DNA from: Silene latifolia
Taxonomy: Eukaryota > Streptophyta > Magnoliopsida > Caryophyllales > Caryophyllaceae
Assembly (NCBI RefSeq): GCF_048544455.1
Contig: NC_133526.1
Span: 2,868,001 to 2,932,000, forward strand
Direction of reading: 5' to 3'
DNA length: 64,000 nt
A program made the translations under genes and the position numbers. This document shows, piece after piece, positions 61,001-64,000 of the stretch. The notes beneath the pieces are model-generated. The model was not told the origin of the DNA, made no database searches, and was given only the letters and a program-made list of their open reading frames with translations. The stretch's first letter is position 1, and each line of letters starts with the position of its first letter.

Positions 61001-63943
61001 GAACTGCGAATCAAATAAAACAAAGGCCACTTAGGCAAGATTTCATATTCTCTCTCCGGTAAATCTGTAACCAATAATACCATAAAAAGTGAGCCTAAGG
61101 ATAGTCGCAAGATGGAAACACACTAACCACCAGCACAAGATCTAGCAGGGAGTAAATTCTTCTGAACATCTACTATTCTACTTGAAGCAGTTCACAGAGC
61201 CATGAGAGCAATATGCTACTATCTTAAAGGAAAAGTTAGATATTCTCCTCAACAAGAATGTGAAAACTAAGATATATTACCTGCAATATAGGCACATCCT
61301 CAATAGGAAGCTCAGCTCCAAGATCCCCACGAGCTACCATAGCCTGCACATCGTTATAGCTCAAAAAACAAGTATGGGAAAAATAAAATTCAAAAGGAAT
61401 TACAGTCAATAGATCAAAAAAACCATAATATGATTTTTTAATACTCAAAACCTGATCCTCACTACCTAAAGTAACATCGTCAATCTTGTAACACCATTAA
61501 TATGGGGACGTAAATGATGATTCATTAATATATTCAATCAAGATACTGATCTTTGAATCAAATTTTTAAATTTGAATTGGAAAATGAAAAGATTAAAATG
61601 TGTCAAGCTTGATCAGAGCTTAATCTATCCATGCCGTTTTTAGCTCAAATGGTTTTTAGTTTAACAAGCTTCTAACCAAACTAGGGCTCGGGCACAAGCT
61701 CCTGAATCGATCTGAGCATAACAAGCCCGAGCTTAGTTCAGCATGTTTACTACAACTCTAATCGTGAAACAAGTCTATAATACACAATATTAGTTTCTTC
61801 AGCAGGTGTGCAGTAAAAGCCATTGAGGAATTACCAATTAAACAATATTGCAGTTAAAAAAAAAAAAAAAAAAAAAAATTGAAGGCACGGCACGGCATTC
61901 ACTGACCCCATCTGATGCCGTTATGATCGAATGTAGATTTGGTATAGAATCTGCACTTTCAATTTTTACTATGACGTCGATGTCTGCATTACAGCCTGTA
62001 GAATACATTAAAGTAGGTTACAAAAGAGATTATGAAAAAGTTCAAGGAAAGCATAGAAATACACAATATATTCTTACTTTTCAGATAGTTTTTCAACTCG
62101 TGGACCACCCTAGCATCTTTCACGAAAGAAACAGCGTACGAGTCAACTCCATTGTCAACCCCAAACTTAATATCCTCCCAGTCTTTGTCTGCAAATAGTA
62201 TGAGACATAGTAGAAATTATGAATAATTCAACGCAATGTGAACGCACAATAGAAAGGCAGACAGAATGAGATATATGAACCAACCTGTTATGGACGGGAG
62301 TGTGGCACTTTTACCACGAACATTCAAATGCCTCCTGGATTTTAGTTCTCCGCCATCAACAACCTTGCATTTTACTGTATCTATTGTCTTCGATATTACA
62401 ACCAATGACATCATTCCACCTGATAATTGAGAAGCAGTGTATAAAAAACAGCTCAATCAGGCTGTAGCAATAAATGTATACATATCTTACTACACCATCT
62501 ATCAGACTTGGAGTGTTGCCCAACTTTTAATCCCAAACTAGTGTCAACTTCGTACACGATGTTAAACTCCAGAAAATTTTTCCCTTTCTCTTGTTGTTAC
62601 GTTTAATGAGAGTTTTTATACCACTATGAAGATATACTACACTTACCATCAACCAGAAGCATGTCACCGGCCTCCACATCATTCACAAAGTCATCGTAAT
62701 TGACACTTACAGTATCCTGCGTACTTATGCCTCTTTTGATAGTAAAACTGAACTCTTGTCCCTCCTTAAGGATAATTGGTTTAGGTACATCTCCACTTCT
62801 GACCTCAGGACCCTAGACAGAAAACAAACACAAAGGGATATAGTATAAACTTTATACTTGTACTTCGCTAGCCATATATAAATAAACATTATACAAAGAG
62901 CACATGCAAAAAAGAGTAAGGGCAGCAATTGAAAGCAAGAGGACCCGGTTCACACAAAATTTCAAGGTTACTGATATATAACATTGCGACATTGCAATGT
63001 AACTAGGAGTGATAGAATAATATTAAGAAGCACGACACTATAAAAACTAAACTCTAGACTTCCCACGGCATGAAAACATTGATTCATCTTGATCGGCAGC
63101 CTTGGGTTTTAAAATTGGAATGGTCTTGCGTAGCTGTTATTTGTTTGTATCTGTAAATATTTACGCAATTCATATCAACATGTTAGCTAAACATTGTACG
63201 TGAAGTACCCAGAGAAACTAGTAAGCACCCCCAGAATCTAACTATTACGCTCTATAGATTTGTGTTTCCAAAGTGCAAAAACAAAACAGAACGTAAGAGC
63301 CTATCAATGTATCTGTGAGAAGAGGTTCAAAATTACAGTTTTTACTTGGTATTTACTCTCTTGGCGGTCAAACTACAAGTACAAACACTCTGTTATACAA
63401 ACACTCTGTATAGAGTATGACATGAATGGGATTTCTGGGACATCTTCTCGAATGTTAAATCTGAAGCCAATTTTATTAAATGGAAGAAATACAATATCGG
63501 AAATTGGCAATTGGATCACACAAAATCCAATTAAGAGATTACAAAATCATATATAGTCCGCCAAACATGATTAAAATTAGTTCAACAATAAACTAGATAT
63601 TATACTCAAAAGAAGAAACTCATACAAAAAAATAATACAACATATAAACAATACTATTAATCGCTTGCAATACCTTAGTATCCAACATTATAGCGATAAC
63701 CTTCTCATCAAATTGAGCATTGTATTCTCTAACCAGGTCAATTGTTTTCTTATGTGAAGCATGATCCCCGTGCGACATATTGAGACGTGCTACATTCATG
63801 CCTTCTTCCGCTAGTTTCCATATCATTTCACGAGTGCTTGTAGGAGGACCAATTGTACACACGATCTTTGTTTTGCGAACAGCTGCTGGTGCTGAGTTTG
63901 GTTGATTTTGGAGATAATCACTTGACATCATGTCGAAAGGAGC
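58084..63943 (-). CDS. PKP2: plastid pyruvate kinase, beta-type (5' end beyond window)
   Basis: Converts phosphoenolpyruvate and ADP to pyruvate and ATP in plastids, feeding fatty-acid synthesis. Minus-strand exons seen: 63943-63674, 62812-62647, 62419-62285, 62188-62078, 61995-61907, 61343-61281, 60409-60234, 60077-59972, 59720-59572, 58388-58280, 58197-58084; 495 residues in one continuous frame, all GT-AG. The first exon(s), with the transit peptide, lie to the right; CTGCAG before 63943 is an acceptor. Motifs: [90 protein letters not shown], the Mg/PEP-binding [32 protein letters not shown] and [12 protein letters not shown]; the protein ends [13 protein letters not shown]. The match is closest in memory to Arabidopsis PKP2/PKP-beta1; PKP3 is not excluded. 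Confidence 0.93.
58660..58957. mobile_element. MITE with GGGTGTGTTTGGAT ends in pyruvate kinase intron
   Basis: About 298 bp. GGGTGTGTTTGGATAGCAAA on the left faces TCAATCCAAACACACCC on the right. Subterminal regions are AG-rich on one arm and CT-rich on the other, so the element folds into a long hairpin. It resembles Tourist-type elements, but the target duplication is unclear. It lies in the intron between exons 58388-58280 and 59720-59572. Confidence 0.65.
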
Positions 63944-64000
63944 CTGCAGAACGCAACACGCAACAGAAGAGCACTCGATTACATTAACTTCAACTAGAAA

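Overview
The window is nuclear DNA of a flowering plant, a eudicot and most likely a member of Caryophyllales. It has intron-rich plant genes, AT-rich intergenic DNA, many Stowaway, hAT and Tourist-type miniature transposons, TTG-tailed retroposons and a Tat/Retand-type Ty3-gypsy element. The Caryophyllales placement is inferred from repeat style only.

Layout. 451-11230: one Ty3/gypsy Tat-lineage LTR element with both LTRs, a perfect 5-bp target duplication (CTTAT), a PBS, gag-pol remnants with two RNase H domains, a 79-bp tandem array and an antisense coding region. It is broken. 13405-17321 (+): six-exon Golgi-type putative methyltransferase of the PMT family. 18359-20133 (+): four-exon secreted class III peroxidase. 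23337-27590 (-): eight-exon chloroplast-type ribose-phosphate pyrophosphokinase with one GC-AG intron. 27591-36186: gene-poor stretch with miniature elements, an AAT microsatellite and a TTCAG-rich minisatellite. 36187-37526 (-): four-exon NAC transcription factor. 37527-43659: intergenic, crowded with miniature elements. 43660-48167 (-): seven-exon gene joining a ubiquitin-like domain to a membrane-embedded SAYSvFN domain. 48997-50342 (-): exons 3-8 of a second CYP88-type P450, without exons 1-2. 52008-52678 (-): broken intronless reading frame of unknown family. 53716-56985 (-): complete eight-exon CYP88-type P450. 58084-63943 (-): plastid pyruvate kinase beta-type gene, whose first exon(s) lie beyond the right edge.

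The genes are independent plant loci, not an operon. Exon borders were read by eye from reading-frame continuity, GT/GC-AG signals and remembered family sequences; no alignment or search was run. The points most worth a second look are the partial tandem P450 duplication whose orphan exons 3-8 all remain open, the UBL-SAYSvFN gene, the GC-AG intron in the PRPP synthetase, the uneven divergence between the two LTRs, and a three-level transposon nest in a PMT intron.
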